64,000 nt of DNA from Arthrobacter sp. H16F315 (GCF_024124825.1 NZ_JAMXSS010000002.1:3764169-3828168), one strand, 5' to 3'; positions 8,506 through 18,956 are shown, counted from the stretch's first letter. Numbers and translations are program-made. The notes: a model not told the origin generated them from the letters alone.

Positions 8506-10062
8506 ATGACGTCCCTCAACACGCACAGCGATCCGATAATCCTCGAGATGCGCTCCATCACCAAAGAGTTCCCCGGCGTTAAAGCATTGGCCGAGGTGAC
8601 CCTGCTGGTGAAGGCGGGAGAAATCCACGCGATCTGCGGTGAAAACGGCGCCGGCAAGTCCACCCTGATGAAAGTACTCTCCGGCGTCTATCCGCACGGC
8701 ACGTACACCGGGGACATCGTCTACCAGAGCGAAGTCCAGGAATTCAAGGACATCCGGGCCAGCGAGCAGGCCGGCATTGTGATCATCCACCAGGAACTCG
8801 CGCTGATCCCGGAGCTTTCCATCATGGAAAACATCTTCCTGGGCAACGAACCCACCAGGCGCGGGGTCATCAACTGGGATGAGGCCCGCAGCCGCTCCAT
8901 CGAACTCCTGGCCCGGGTCGGCCTGCGCGAGGATCCGGACACACCGGTCAAGGAAATCGGCGTCGGCAAGCAGCAGCTCGTGGAAATCGCGAAGGCGCTC
9001 AACAAAAAAGTCAAGCTCCTCATCCTGGACGAGCCCACCGCGGCGCTGAACGAATCCGACTCCCAGCACCTGCTGGACCTGATTCTCGGCCTCAAGGGCC
9101 GCGGCATTACCTCGATCATCATTTCGCACAAGCTCAACGAGATCGAGCAGATCGCGGATTCCATTACGATCATCCGCGACGGCAAGTCGATCGAAACGCT
9201 GGACGTCAAGGCCGACGGCGTCGATGAAGACCGCATCATCAAGGGCATGGTGGGCCGGACCCTGGAATCCAGGTTCCCGGACCACGAGCCCAAGATCGGC
9301 CAGACCTTCTTCGAGGTGAAGAACTGGAATGTGGGGCACCCGCAGATCCAGGACCGACTGGTCTGCAAGAACTCCAACTTTTTTGTCCGCCGCGGTGAAA
9401 TCGTTGGCTTCGCCGGTTTGATGGGTGCCGGCCGCACCGAACTGGCACGGTCCCTCTTCGGCCGCTCCTACGGTCGTTTTATCTCCGGCCAGGTGTACAA
9501 GGACGGCAAGGAACTGCACCTCAAGAACGTCAAGCAGGCCATCGACGCCGGTCTTGGCTACGTCACCGAGGACCGCAAGTCCCTGGGCCTGAACCTGCTC
9601 GATGACATCAAGGCCACCACGGTCTCCGCCGCGCTGAAGAAGGTCAGCAAGCACAACATCGTCGATGCCGACCGGGAATTCAGCGTCGCCGAGCAGTACC
9701 GCAAGTCGCTGCGCACCAAGGCGCCCTCCGTGGAAGAAGGCGTCGCCAAGCTTTCCGGCGGCAACCAGCAAAAGGTTGTCCTGGCGAAGTGGATGTTTAC
9801 CGATCCGGACCTGCTGATCCTGGACGAGCCCACCCGCGGGATCGACGTCGGTGCCAAGTACGAGATCTACGGCATCATTCAGCAGCTGGCCAACCAGGGG
9901 AAGGGCGTCATCGTCATCTCCTCGGAACTTCCCGAACTCCTGGGACTCTCCGACCGCATCTACACGATCTTTGAGGGCGCCATCACCGGTGTGCTCGACA
10001 AGGACGAAGCCAGCCAGGAAAGCCTCATGAAACTCATGACTTCCGCCCGCAAGACCGCCTGA
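8506..10062 (+). CDS. mmsA: Multiple monosaccharide ABC transporter ATP-binding protein
   Basis: A 518-residue tandem ABC ATPase of the sugar (CUT2) class. The N-terminal domain has Walker [10 protein letters not shown] (45-53), Walker [12 protein letters not shown], and a degenerate signature ([15 protein letters not shown]). The C-terminal domain has the degenerate MGAGRTE Walker A usual in this class and [14 protein letters not shown]. Length and motifs match MmsA/GguA/XylG, which energise uptake of several aldoses. It is cytoplasmic and is followed at 45 bp by the permease gene. The ROK regulator upstream probably controls it. Gene order ATPase-permease-binding protein differs from the chvE-gguA-gguB order. 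Confidence 0.92.
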   Translation: MTSLNTHSDPIILEMRSITKEFPGVKALAEVTLLVKAGEIHAICGENGAGKSTLMKVLSGVYPHGTYTGDIVYQSEVQEFKDIRASEQAGIVIIHQELALIPELSIMENIFLGNEPTRRGVINWDEARSRSIELLARVGLREDPDTPVKEIGVGKQQLVEIAKALNKKVKLLILDEPTAALNESDSQHLLDLILGLKGRGITSIIISHKLNEIEQIADSITIIRDGKSIETLDVKADGVDEDRIIKGMVGRTLESRFPDHEPKIGQTFFEVKNWNVGHPQIQDRLVCKNSNFFVRRGEIVGFAGLMGAGRTELARSLFGRSYGRFISGQVYKDGKELHLKNVKQAIDAGLGYVTEDRKSLGLNLLDDIKATTVSAALKKVSKHNIVDADREFSVAEQYRKSLRTKAPSVEEGVAKLSGGNQQKVVLAKWMFTDPDLLILDEPTRGIDVGAKYEIYGIIQQLANQGKGVIVISSELPELLGLSDRIYTIFEGAITGVLDKDEASQESLMKLMTSARKTA

Positions 10063-10107
10063 CACTCTGGACCATCCAGAACATTCCGGACCACAAGGAC
10101 TGACACA

Positions 10108-11376
10108 ATGAACGCGCTCAAGAAGCTCTTTGGCGGCAATACCCGCCAATTCGGCATGATCTTCGCCCTGGTTGCACTGATCGTCTTCTTCCAAATTTTC
10201 ACCGAGGGACGCACGCTCACCCCGGGCAACGTCATCAACCTCTTCAACGGCAACTCCTACATCCTGATCCTCGCCATCGGGATGGTGCTGGTGATTATCG
10301 CCGGCCACATCGACCTCTCGGTGGGCTCGGTCGCGGCATTCGTGGGCGTCAGCGTGGCCCTCATGATCCGTGACTGGGGCATCCCCTGGTACCTCGGCGT
10401 CCTCTTTGGACTGCTGCTCGGTGCCCTGATCGGGGCCTGGCAGGGCTTCTGGACGGCCTACGTCGGGATCCCGGCCTTCATCGTCACGCTGGCCGGTATG
10501 CTGCTGTTCCGCGGCTTCAACCAGTTCGTCGGCAAGTCCAACACCATCCCGGTCCCCGCCGATTTCCAGTACATCGGTTCCGGTTACCTGCCCGAGTTCG
10601 GGCCCAACACCGGCTACAACAACCTGACCCTGCTGCTGGGACTTGCCGGCGTGGCCTTCGTGATCATCAGCGAGATCCGCTCCCGCCGCAAGGCCAAGGC
10701 CCTGGGCGCCGAGGTGCCCGAATCCTGGGTGACCGTCACCAAACTGGTCCTGATCTGCGGCGCCATCCTGTACGCCACGTACCTGTTCGCGACCGGCCGG
10801 CCCGGCACCTCGTTCCCGATCCCGGGGCTGATCCTGGCCGTCCTGGTCCTGATCTACGGATTCATCTCCGCCAAGACCATCATCGGCCGCCACGTCTACG
10901 CCGTGGGCGGCAACCGCCATGCGGCCGAGCTCTCCGGGGTGCAGTCCAAGAAGGTCAACTTCCTGGTGATGATGAACATGTCCGTCCTGGCCGGACTCGC
11001 CGGCATGATCTTCGTTGGCCGCTCCACCGCCTCCGGCCCGTTCGACGGCGTCGGCTGGGAACTTGACGCCATCGCGGCCGTCTTCATCGGCGGCGCGGCC
11101 GTCACCGGCGGCGTCGGCACCGTGATCGGCTCGATCGTCGGCGGCCTGGTGATGGCGGTGCTGAACAACGGCCTGCAGCTGCTCGGTGTCGGCGCGGACC
11201 TCACCCAGATCATCAAGGGCCTCGTGCTCCTGATCGCCGTCGCCTTCGACGTCTACAACAAGACGCAGGGCAAAAAGTCGCTCATTGGCATGATGATGAA
11301 AAACTTCGGCCGCAACAACGAGATCAAACCTGACGAGACCACCTCCACCAAAGAGGTCATCGCCAAGGGCGCCTAG
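10108..11376 (+). CDS. mmsB: Multiple monosaccharide ABC transporter permease
   Basis: A 422-residue membrane permease of the ribose/xylose (BPD_transp_2) family, with about 10 to 11 hydrophobic helices. The motif AGHIDLSVGSVAAFVG near residue 65 is diagnostic, as is the EAA-like region AVGGNRHAAELSGV. It has the long form typical of MmsB/GguB/XylH. AAGGACTGACACA precedes the ATG. It lies between the ATPase and the lipoprotein genes and should form the homodimeric channel of the importer. Confidence 0.92.
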   Translation: MNALKKLFGGNTRQFGMIFALVALIVFFQIFTEGRTLTPGNVINLFNGNSYILILAIGMVLVIIAGHIDLSVGSVAAFVGVSVALMIRDWGIPWYLGVLFGLLLGALIGAWQGFWTAYVGIPAFIVTLAGMLLFRGFNQFVGKSNTIPVPADFQYIGSGYLPEFGPNTGYNNLTLLLGLAGVAFVIISEIRSRRKAKALGAEVPESWVTVTKLVLICGAILYATYLFATGRPGTSFPIPGLILAVLVLIYGFISAKTIIGRHVYAVGGNRHAAELSGVQSKKVNFLVMMNMSVLAGLAGMIFVGRSTASGPFDGVGWELDAIAAVFIGGAAVTGGVGTVIGSIVGGLVMAVLNNGLQLLGVGADLTQIIKGLVLLIAVAFDVYNKTQGKKSLIGMMMKNFGRNNEIKPDETTSTKEVIAKGA

Positions 11377-11438
11377 TTCTCCCCTGATCCGTTCCACCAC
11401 GATTCTCCGCACCCCATCTAAAGAAAGAGAACCAAGCA

Positions 11439-12539
11439 ATGCAACTGATTGGTAAAGCAGGAAAGGCAGCGGCAATCGCCGCTATCGCAGCACTGGCGCT
11501 GACGGCCTGCGGCCGCACGGATACCGCCACTACCGGCGGTACCTCCGGGGCAGCGGGCGGATTCCCGCAGGAATCCTCGATCGGCGTCGCGCTCCCGCAG
11601 AAGACGTCCGAGAACTGGGTGCTGGCCGAGAAGCTGTTCAACGACGGCCTCAACGGCGCCGGCTTCAAGGCAGATGTGCAGTTCGCCAACGGCGGCGTGT
11701 CCGAGCAGCAGAACCAGATCAGCGCCATGGTCACCAAGGGTGCCAAGGTCATCATCGTCGGCGCCATCGACGGTGCGCAGCTGGGCACCCAGCTCAAGCA
11801 GGCCAAGGACGCCGGCGCTACGATCATCGCGTATGACCGGCTGCTGCTGAACACCGAGAACGTGGACTACTACGTGGCCTACGACAACTTCAAGGTCGGC
11901 GTACTTCAGGGCCAGGCCCTGCTGGACGGGATGAAGGCCAAGAAGCCTGAAGGCCCATACAACGTCGAACTGTTCGCCGGTTCCCCGGATGATGCCAATG
12001 CGAAGGTCTTCTTCGACGGCGCCATGAGCGTGCTGAAGCCGAAAATCGACGACGGCACCCTCAAGGTCCTTTCCGGCCAGACCTCGTTCGAACAGGCCGT
12101 AACCCAGGGCTGGAAGGCCGAGAACGCCCAGAAGCGGGCCGACACCCTGCTGACCGGCAGCTACGGCTCGGCAACCCTGGATGGTGTGCTGTCCCCCAAC
12201 GACACGCTGGCCCGCGCAGTCCTGACCTCGGTCAAGGCCGCCGGCAAGCCGCTCCCGGTCATCACCGGCCAGGACTCGGAAGTTGAATCCGTCAAGTCCA
12301 TCCTTGCCGGCGAGCAGTACTCCACCATCAACAAGGACACCCGCAAGCTCGTTGAGCACGCAATCACAATGGTCAAGGATCTCCAGGCCGGCAAGAAGCC
12401 TGAGATCAATGACGACAAGTCCTACAACAACACTGTCAAGGTAGTTCCCGCGTTCCTGCTGGAGCCGGTGATCGTGACCAAGGAAAACGTCAAGACTGCT
12501 TACACCGACGACCCGGTACTCGGGCCGCTGACGAAGTAG
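11439..12539 (+). CDS. chvE: Multiple monosaccharide ABC transporter substrate-binding lipoprotein
   Basis: A 366-residue periplasmic-binding-protein type 1 lipoprotein. The signal peptide ends in a lipobox (LTAC, Cys24), so the mature protein is anchored to the outer face of the membrane. The mature part resembles ChvE/XylF, with LPQKTSENWVLAEKLF near the N-terminus and the sugar-contacting LLLNTENVDYYVAYDN. It delivers aldoses to MmsB. The gene ends the operon and is followed 23 bp later by a strong intrinsic terminator. Confidence 0.92.
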   Translation: MQLIGKAGKAAAIAAIAALALTACGRTDTATTGGTSGAAGGFPQESSIGVALPQKTSENWVLAEKLFNDGLNGAGFKADVQFANGGVSEQQNQISAMVTKGAKVIIVGAIDGAQLGTQLKQAKDAGATIIAYDRLLLNTENVDYYVAYDNFKVGVLQGQALLDGMKAKKPEGPYNVELFAGSPDDANAKVFFDGAMSVLKPKIDDGTLKVLSGQTSFEQAVTQGWKAENAQKRADTLLTGSYGSATLDGVLSPNDTLARAVLTSVKAAGKPLPVITGQDSEVESVKSILAGEQYSTINKDTRKLVEHAITMVKDLQAGKKPEINDDKSYNNTVKVVPAFLLEPVIVTKENVKTAYTDDPVLGPLTK

Positions 12540-12562
12540 TTCATTCGTTGATCCAGCATTGA

Positions 12563-12599
12563 GCCCCGGCTCCGCCTGACGGCGGGTCGGGGCTTTTTG
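12563..12599 (+). terminator. Intrinsic terminator of the mmsA-mmsB-chvE operon
   Basis: AGCCCCG (from 12563) pairs with CGGGGCT (to 12595) around a GC-rich inner stem (CCGCC/GGCGG) and runs into TTTTT (12595-12599). It sits 23 bp after the chvE stop. Confidence 0.88.
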
Positions 12600-12735
12600 C
12601 TGCCCTCGTGCCGGCGGCCGGAGGCCGGTTTCACAGCAGATCCATAGCTCCGGCGGGTGACCTGCACAGCAGCGAGTACCAGTGTGGTCTCATCCGCCGG
12701 CTGCTCGGGCCGGCCTGAGTTTTCCTAGGAGTCAC

Positions 12736-14162
12736 GTGAGCGTCCTTGCCCGGAGTATCGGCAACGCCTTCAGAAACAAGGTCCGAACGGCCGCCGTCGT
12801 GGCCGTCCTGGCTGTTGCCATCGGCCTCGCCCTGGCCATGTTGGTGGCCAACCAAGCTGTTGCAGGAAAGGTCGCAGAGCTCAACGCCTCGGTAGGCACC
12901 GTGCTGACAGTCAACCCAGCCGGCGGCCAGGGCTTCGAAGGCGGCGGTGAGCCGCTCACCGCTGAGCAAGCCACGTCCGCGGCCGCAGTGGCCAATGTAA
13001 GCACCGTCGTGGGCACCAAGGCACTCCGTTTGCGCAACGCCGAGGCGGCCGCCGCCCAGGGCGGGACGGGCGGCCCGGGCGGGCTAGGCGGCCCAGGCGG
13101 CCAGTCCGCCACGACCGTGACCACAAGCCTTAAGGCAGCCATCGACGCCGGGACCCTCGGCGCCCGCAACCAGGCCGCAACGGGCAGCTCCGGCAGCAGT
13201 CCAGCAACGGCACCGGCGTTCTCCGTGCCCGTCACCGCCACCGGCATAGGCGCCGAAGTCGATACCGCCGGCAAGGCCCTTGCACTGACCGGCGGCACGG
13301 GCCTCGGCGATTATACGGCCGCCTCCACCGGCGCCCTCCTGGGAGCCACCCTGGCCGAGAAGAACGGCCTCACGGTCGGTTCCGCATTCACCATCAACAA
13401 CCAGACGTTCACCGTGACTGGCCTGTTCGATGCCGGCACGGCCTTTGGCAACAACGCCCTCTACCTCACTCTCCCCACCGCCCAGAACCTCGCGGAACTT
13501 CCCGGCGAACTCTCCACCATGATCGTCACCGTCAACTCCCTGGAGAACGTCGACGCCGCCAAGACAGCGCTGCAGGCTGCGCTCGGCACCGATAAGGCGG
13601 ATGTCAGCCAGGGCCAGCGCAACCTCGAAACCGCTGTCAGCTCACTGGGCAGCGTCAAGAACATCTCCCTCATCGCCTTCGTGGCGGCCCTGGCCACGGC
13701 CGGGCTGATCATCCTGCTGATCATGGTGATGCTGGTCCGCGAGCGCCGCCGGGAAATCGGTGTCCTGAAGGCCATTGGCGCACCGAACCGCACCATCGGC
13801 CTGCAGTTTGTGCTGGAGGCACTCGTTCTTGTGGCCCTGGGCAGTGTGGTGGGCGCCGCCGTCGCGTCCTTCGCCAGCGGCGGCATCGCCAGCGCACTGA
13901 TCAGTTCCAACAGCACCGCCGCGGCCACCCCCGTCCCGCGCGCCGGGGCCCGCGGATTCCCCGGCGGATTCCCCGGCGGATTCCCCGGCGGCGACCCCGT
14001 CGGCGGGGCCAGCCAATTGCTGACCTCCGTCACCGCGAGCGCCTCCCCGGCGTTATTGCCGCGGGCATTGCCGCAGTCTTTGGTGTCGCCATCGTCGGGG
14101 CGCTGGTCCCGGCCCTGCTTACGGCCCGCATCCGCCCCATCGAAGTCCTCCGAGGAGAATAG
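12736..14162 (+). pseudogene. MacB/FtsX-type ABC transporter permease, frameshifted near the 3' end
   Basis: An ABC-exporter permease of about 475 residues when corrected. It has one N-terminal TM helix (about 15-40), a large extracytoplasmic domain with a Gly-rich insert, and three C-terminal helices with the FtsX motif VRERRREIGVLKAIGAPNRTI. A GFPGG-type repeat (13955-13990) lies in the last loop. The start is GTG 12736, with AGGAG 4 nt upstream. The frame breaks at the CCCC run 14045-14048. One added C gives the expected last helix and LLTARIRPIEVLRGE, ending at TAG 14160-14162, just before the ATPase gene. Uncorrected, the frame runs to 14586 over that gene. Probably exports a peptide, drug or lipid; substrate unknown. 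Confidence 0.85.
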
Positions 14163-14164
14163 CC

Positions 14165-14872
14165 ATGATCGAAGTCAAGAACCTGGTCCGGACGTTCAAT
14201 TCCGGCGACCGCACCATCAAACCCGTCAACGATGTCAGCTTCTCGCTGGAGCAGGGCACCTTGGCCTCAATCGTCGGCAAGAGCGGCAGCGGCAAGAGCA
14301 CCTTGTTGTCCCTGCTTGGCGCCCTCGACAAACCAACGAGCGGCGACGTGCTGGTCAATGGCGTGAGCCTGGCCGACATGCCGGACAGCAGGCTCACCGA
14401 GTACCGGCGTCGGGACATCGGCTTTGTGTTCCAACAGTTCAACCTGATCCCCAACCTTTCCGCGGCGGACAACGTGATGTTACCAATGGAGTTTGCCGGG
14501 GTGCGCAGGGCTGCGCGCCTGGAGCGGGCCCGGGCGTTGCTAGAGCAGGTGCAGCTGGATCCGGACAAGCACGGGCGGCGCATTAACCGGCTCTCCGGCG
14601 GGGAGCAACAACGGGTGGCCATCGCCAGGGCACTTGCCAACTCCCCCGCGCTGATCCTCGCGGATGAACCAACGGGCAACCTGGACGAACAGACCGGCGA
14701 ACACATCATCGAGCTCCTCAGCTCGCTCAGCCGGGACCATAACACCACCATCCTGGTGGTCACGCATGACCGCTCGCTGGCCAACAAGACCGACCGGCGG
14801 TTCCGGCTCCAGCAGGGCCGGCTGACGGAGGAGGCGGCCCGCAGCCGGCTCAGCGCCGCGACTCCCGCCTAA
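14165..14872 (+). CDS. MacB/LolD-type ABC transporter ATP-binding protein
   Basis: A 235-residue ABC ATPase with Walker A GKSGSGKST (38-46), Q-loop FVFQQFNL, signature LSGGEQQRVAIARAL, Walker B ALILADEPTGNLD and the switch His in VVTHD. The pattern places it in the MacB/LolD (3.A.1.122/125) group. Its ribosome binding site GAGGAGAA is inside the last codons of the permease gene and the ATG starts 2 bp after that gene's corrected stop, so the two are co-translated and form one transporter. Confidence 0.9.
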   Translation: MIEVKNLVRTFNSGDRTIKPVNDVSFSLEQGTLASIVGKSGSGKSTLLSLLGALDKPTSGDVLVNGVSLADMPDSRLTEYRRRDIGFVFQQFNLIPNLSAADNVMLPMEFAGVRRAARLERARALLEQVQLDPDKHGRRINRLSGGEQQRVAIARALANSPALILADEPTGNLDEQTGEHIIELLSSLSRDHNTTILVVTHDRSLANKTDRRFRLQQGRLTEEAARSRLSAATPA

Positions 14873-14877
14873 CGTCA

Positions 14878-14921
14878 GGGCACGGGCCGGCGCAGTCCCG
14901 GGCACGGGCCGGCGCAGTCCC
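14878..14921. repeat. 22-bp tandem duplication
   Basis: Two adjacent exact 22-bp units (14878-14899 and 14900-14921), each containing CACGGGCCGGCGCAGTCCC, just after the ATPase stop. It looks like a recent slippage duplication; no function is apparent. Confidence 0.9.
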
Positions 14922-14954
14922 GCACACCGCCGGCCCGGGTGAGAGGATGGCACC

Positions 14955-16025
14955 ATGACCGCCCACATCGCCACGCCCTGGCTGTTCAGCCAGCCGGACT
15001 CCGATCCCCGCACCGCCACCGGTGCCCGGCTGCGCTGGGGGGTCATCGCCACGGGAGGCATCGCCGCGGCGGTGACCCGCGACCTGGAACTCTTGGCCGA
15101 TGCCGAGCTCTACGCAGTCAGCTCGCGCAGCCAGCCGGGCGCCGATGCGTTCGCAGCCGATTTCGGCTTCGCCCGGGCCTACGGAGACGGTGACGGGCGC
15201 AGCGGCTATGAGCGGCTGCTCGCCGACGACGCGGTCGACGTCGTCTACGTTGCCACCCCGCACGCCCACCATCACCGCATCGCGCTGGCAGCCCTAAACG
15301 CGGGCAAGCACGTCCTGTGCGAAAAGGCGCTCACCGTCAATGCACGCGAGGCCGCCGAGCTTGTGTCCGTGGCCCGGGTCAAGGGCCTGTTCCTGATGGA
15401 GGCCATGTGGAGCCGCTTCCTGCCGGGCATGCAGCGGGCTTTCGAGATCGCGGCGTCCGGCGAGCTCGGCGACGTCAAGTGGGTAGCGGCGGACCTGGGA
15501 TTCCCGGCACCGTATTCGCCCACCTCGCGCCTATGGGCTCCGAACGACGGCGGCGGCGCGCTGCTTGACCTCACCGTTTACCCGCTGCTCTGGGCCCTGG
15601 GCACCCTGGGTTTCCCGGCGACCGTCAGCGCCACGGGCTGGCTGAACGAGGACGGCGTGGACGCCCAGAATGCGCTGACCCTTGGCTACCGGCACGGCGC
15701 CCAGGCGCAGCTGACCTCGACCCTGCTGGCGTACGGCCCGCGGACCGCCACGGTGGCCGGCAGCAAGGGATTCCTGCAGTCCATCGGCTCGATCAACAAC
15801 CCGAAGGAGCTGCTCGTTCGGGTTGGCTTTGACGAGCCCCGCATCGAGTCCTTCGACGTCGTTGGGCGCGGCTATAGCTATGAACTGCGCGAGGTGACAC
15901 GCTGCATCCAACAGGGCCTCGCGGAGAGTCCCGTGATGCCCCTGGAGGACTCCCTCAACACCATGCGGCTCTTCGACGGGGTGCGCTCCCAGCTGGGGGT
16001 AAGCTACCCGAACGACGCCCGCTGA
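14955..16025 (+). CDS. Gfo/Idh/MocA-family NAD(P)-dependent oxidoreductase
   Basis: A 356-residue two-domain dehydrogenase. The N-terminal Rossmann fold starts at about residue 27 (RWGVIATGGIA, a variant of GxGxxG). The catalytic lysine lies in HVLCEKALT, matching the family EKP motif with Pro replaced by Ala. The C-terminal alpha/beta domain has the substrate-facing GGGALLDLTVYPL, like trans-1,2-dihydrobenzene-1,2-diol dehydrogenase and related sugar dehydrogenases. GAGAGGA lies 7 nt before the ATG. It stands alone after the MacB-type pair; the substrate is unknown but probably a sugar or cyclic polyol. Confidence 0.87.
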   Translation: MTAHIATPWLFSQPDSDPRTATGARLRWGVIATGGIAAAVTRDLELLADAELYAVSSRSQPGADAFAADFGFARAYGDGDGRSGYERLLADDAVDVVYVATPHAHHHRIALAALNAGKHVLCEKALTVNAREAAELVSVARVKGLFLMEAMWSRFLPGMQRAFEIAASGELGDVKWVAADLGFPAPYSPTSRLWAPNDGGGALLDLTVYPLLWALGTLGFPATVSATGWLNEDGVDAQNALTLGYRHGAQAQLTSTLLAYGPRTATVAGSKGFLQSIGSINNPKELLVRVGFDEPRIESFDVVGRGYSYELREVTRCIQQGLAESPVMPLEDSLNTMRLFDGVRSQLGVSYPNDAR

Positions 16026-16141
16026 CGGCGTTCCCGCTGCTCCGGCCTGCATCGATTTTACGGCGGGCTCTGGACTAGCACCCCGAGTGCGGGCTTATCC
16101 TAGAGGCAACCATCGGGATTTCGCGGGAGTGGGGTGCAGGC

Positions 16142-17251
16142 ATGGACTCAACATCAGCGCCGTTCCGCACGCGCCGCCCGCTCCGGCGGATGATCTTGGG
16201 AAGCCTCGCCGGCGTCGCCTGGCTGGCTCTCTCCGCGTCGGTTGCCACCGCAGACGACTCGGCCGCCTCCGCTCCGGCCTCGGCTGCAACGATCGTGGAC
16301 GTTGCAGTGGTCCCCTTTCCTCCCGGCCCGGCCGCCGAACTTCCTGCCCCCGCCGCGGCAGCTTCGGATGTGGTGGCAGGCGCCGTGACGGACACCGCAG
16401 CAGCCGCGGACGTACCGTGGACGACGGTCCCGACGGCGGACCCTACAGTGGTACCGTCCCCGGTCGTCGAAGTGCCGCCGCTCCCGGTTCCCGACCCGAC
16501 CCTCCCCGTCCCGGTTCCCGACCCGACCCTCCCGGTCGCCGTCCCGGTTCCCGACCCGACCTTCACCGTCCCCGACCCGGTCCCGGTCCCGGTCCCGGTC
16601 CCCGACCCGGTCCCCGACCCGGTCACCGTCCCCGACCTGCCCCTCCCGGTCGCCGTCCCCGCAGCGGGTCCTGTGCCGAACGACCCTTCGGTCGCCGGTC
16701 CCGAATCTACGCAGCCGGCCGCAACATCCACCGTCCCAACGGCACCGCCGGCGGCGACGGACCGGACTCCTGGTGACCCGACGCTTCCCGGTCCGGTGCC
16801 GCCGGCTTCGGACCCGGCATCCGTGGCACTCGACGTAGCCCTGGCCGCGCGGGGTCCTGCCCCGTCGGCCGTTCCCGCCGCGTTCTACTCCGGCGCCAGC
16901 TACCCACCGGCTCTGGATACCGCAATGCGGCCGAGAGCGGACGGACAGAAACCAGACTCGGTTCCCGCATCGGGCTCCGGCCCGGGCGCAAAGGCACCCC
17001 AGTCCCCTGCGGGCCAAGCACCCCACGCCCCTTTTCACAACGAGAAGAATCTGCCGACACCCACTGCCCTGCCCGCCGCGCCGGGTTCGGGCTCCGGCAA
17101 CACCATCTCCTCCGGCGGGCCCTCAAGTGGCGCCGCTTGGCTTCCCAGCCTGTACTTGATCATTCCCACGGCCGCCGCTGAACCGATCCGCGGCCCGCTC
17201 CAGCACGCACACCCGGCCGCCGCTGCGGACCCGGGTTCATCTCCCGACTAA
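16142..17251 (+). CDS. Secreted proline-rich repeat protein of unknown function
   Basis: A 369-residue protein with a twin-arginine-like basic start (RTRRPLRR), a hydrophobic stretch and cleavage near ATADD (about residue 38), then almost entirely Pro/Ala/Val/Asp sequence. Residues about 110-185 are a tandem array of PVPDPT-like units, encoded by matching DNA repeats at 16485-16640. A weakly hydrophobic segment (about 330-345, [10 protein letters not shown]) is near the end. I recognise no domain. Such Pro-rich stalks often span the cell wall. The next genes encode a Ser/Thr kinase and a lipoprotein, so the region may concern the envelope, but this is inference. The repeat length may vary between strains. 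Confidence 0.6.
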   Translation: MDSTSAPFRTRRPLRRMILGSLAGVAWLALSASVATADDSAASAPASAATIVDVAVVPFPPGPAAELPAPAAAASDVVAGAVTDTAAAADVPWTTVPTADPTVVPSPVVEVPPLPVPDPTLPVPVPDPTLPVAVPVPDPTFTVPDPVPVPVPVPDPVPDPVTVPDLPLPVAVPAAGPVPNDPSVAGPESTQPAATSTVPTAPPAATDRTPGDPTLPGPVPPASDPASVALDVALAARGPAPSAVPAAFYSGASYPPALDTAMRPRADGQKPDSVPASGSGPGAKAPQSPAGQAPHAPFHNEKNLPTPTALPAAPGSGSGNTISSGGPSSGAAWLPSLYLIIPTAAAEPIRGPLQHAHPAAAADPGSSPD

Positions 17252-17331
17252 TCGGCCGTCCCCGACCTCCACTGAGCACGGCCAACCGGGCGCTTGTGAG
17301 CGCCCGCCAACAGTCATTCAGGAGATCCCCA

Positions 17332-17487
17332 ATGGACGCCATGGTCCGCTGCCGTCATTGCGGCACCCACCCTTCCGCCGCCCCCGCGCTGACACCGGCA
17401 GAGCCCAACCCCGAAGCGAACCCGCCTGCCGGACCGCCGACGCGCCGCAGACCGTCGCCGCGGCCGGCGGGACGGCATCCGCCGTAG
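17332..17487 (+). CDS. Small CxxC-containing ORF (51 residues)
   Basis: A short ORF with a good ribosome binding site (AGGAG 7 nt before ATG 17332). It begins MDAMVRCRHCGTH, half of a zinc-ribbon knuckle, and continues as a Pro/Arg-rich tail. It could be a small peptide, the remnant of a longer protein, or spurious. It lies between the Pro-rich protein and the kinase genes on the same strand. No family is recognised. Confidence 0.35.
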   Translation: MDAMVRCRHCGTHPSAAPALTPAEPNPEANPPAGPPTRRRPSPRPAGRHPP

Positions 17488-17690
17488 GACGCTAACGCCT
17501 ACCGAACAGGCCTTCGTGGGGCCGGGCGACGTCGTTGGGTCCGCTGGGGGACTCACCGGCAATCGCGTTCCGGCAACGTTTGGCCCCGGATGGCAGCCGT
17601 CGGTCCGCGGCCGCCATCCGGGGGCCGTGCCGTCCCGGTATCATTCTTGGGAGGCGCCGCCTTGGCGCACGGGAACGGACGGGGACCAGT

Positions 17691-18956
17691 GTGACGAGTT
17701 CGCCCAATTACGACACGGCAACGCTCGTCGGTGGTCGCTACCTGCTGGCCGAGATGATCGGCCGGGGCGGCATGGCTTCGGTCTATTCCGCCAAGGATAC
17801 GAACCTGGGCCGGGACGTGGCCCTCAAACTCTTTGCACCGAAGTCCACGGATCCGGAAGACATCCGGCGCCAGGAGGCGGAGGTTCAGTTGCTGGCAACT
17901 CTGAACCATCCGGGCCTGGTGACCCTCTTCGACTCCGGTGTCGACACCCGGGTTCCCGGGGAACCCCGGCCGTTCCTGACCATGGAGCTGGTGGACGGGC
18001 AGGACCTCCGCGCCCGGATCCGGCACAGCCCGCTGCCGCTCGATGAGATAGCGGTCATCGGGGCCGGCCTGTCAGACGCCCTGGCCTACGTGCATTCACT
18101 CGGGATCATCCACCGGGACATTAAGCCGGCCAACATTATGCTGGTCCCGCTCCGGCCCGGGGAGCCGCTGCGACCAAAACTCACGGATTTTGGGATCGCC
18201 CGCATTATGGACGGAACCCGGCTGACCGCCACCGGCACGATGGTGGGCACTGCCGCCTACCTGAGCCCGGAACAGGCCCGGGGCGCGGACCTCGGCCCTG
18301 CCAGTGACATCTATTCGTTCGGGCTGGTTCTGCTCGAAGCGATCAAAGGCGACGTCGAGTATCCGGGCAACGCCGTGGAATCCGCCGTCGCGAGGCTGCA
18401 CCGGGCCCCGGCCATCCCCGATTCGGTGCCGGCCGAGTGGGCCGGGCTCATCCGGGCCATGACGGCGCTGGATCCGCAGAGCCGGCCGACGGCCGCCGAA
18501 CTTGAGGTGGTGTTGCGTCACGCCCTGATTTCGCCCCGGTCCCTCCCGGGACTCCTTGTTGAAGAACGCACCCGGGTACTTCCGGCACCGCCGGCCCGGC
18601 CGCCACGGCCGGCCTCCCCCGGTCACGACGCAGGCCGGGGCAGGCCTGCCGCGTCGAACAACCTTGGCGGCCCCGCCACCGGCACCCGGTCCCTGCACCG
18701 GCTCGACCCGGACGCCGTGTCCTTGCCGCCATCGAAAACCGGCTCCCGGCCAGCCCGATCCGCCGCTCGCTTCGGGCGGGCCCGGCGCAGCACCCGGATG
18801 CTGCTCTTCCTTATACCCCTGGCGTTGGCGGCCGGGATCCTCGCCGTCGGCGTAGCGCTCTCGGCACCGGCACCACCCGCCGTCGTTCCCTATCCGGCCG
18901 TGAGCGGGGACCTCGGCCAGCACCTGCAGGAACTCCAGGACAAGGTGGAACCATGA
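17691..18956 (+). CDS. Membrane Ser/Thr protein kinase (PknB-like, Hanks type)
   Basis: A 421-residue kinase. The domain spans about residues 15-280: Gly-loop IGRGGMASVY, ATP-anchoring Lys46 (VALK), catalytic loop HRDIKPAN (Asp143) and DFG (166-168), APE-like LSPEQA. A Pro/Arg-rich linker (about 290-375) leads to one TM helix (MLLFLIPLALAAGILAVGVAL) and a short outside tail of about 35 residues without PASTA domains. Start GTG 17691 has GGGGA upstream; the longer frame from 17535 lacks family character. The stop overlaps the start of the following lipoprotein (ATGA), so the two are co-translated and may form a signalling pair. Confidence 0.9.
   Translation: MTSSPNYDTATLVGGRYLLAEMIGRGGMASVYSAKDTNLGRDVALKLFAPKSTDPEDIRRQEAEVQLLATLNHPGLVTLFDSGVDTRVPGEPRPFLTMELVDGQDLRARIRHSPLPLDEIAVIGAGLSDALAYVHSLGIIHRDIKPANIMLVPLRPGEPLRPKLTDFGIARIMDGTRLTATGTMVGTAAYLSPEQARGADLGPASDIYSFGLVLLEAIKGDVEYPGNAVESAVARLHRAPAIPDSVPAEWAGLIRAMTALDPQSRPTAAELEVVLRHALISPRSLPGLLVEERTRVLPAPPARPPRPASPGHDAGRGRPAASNNLGGPATGTRSLHRLDPDAVSLPPSKTGSRPARSAARFGRARRSTRMLLFLIPLALAAGILAVGVALSAPAPPAVVPYPAVSGDLGQHLQELQDKVEP

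Noticed and set aside
8443..11475. A 1010-codon open frame on the minus strand
   Set aside because: It is antisense to the intact mmsA-mmsB genes. Long antisense frames are expected in high-GC DNA; its composition is Asp/Gly/His-rich with no domain.
13955..13990. CRISPR-like short repeat
   Set aside because: The units are in-frame GFPGG codon repeats of the permease, with no spacers.
16485..16640. CRISPR-like array
   Set aside because: In-frame repeats of a Pro-rich protein, not regularly spaced by unique sequence.
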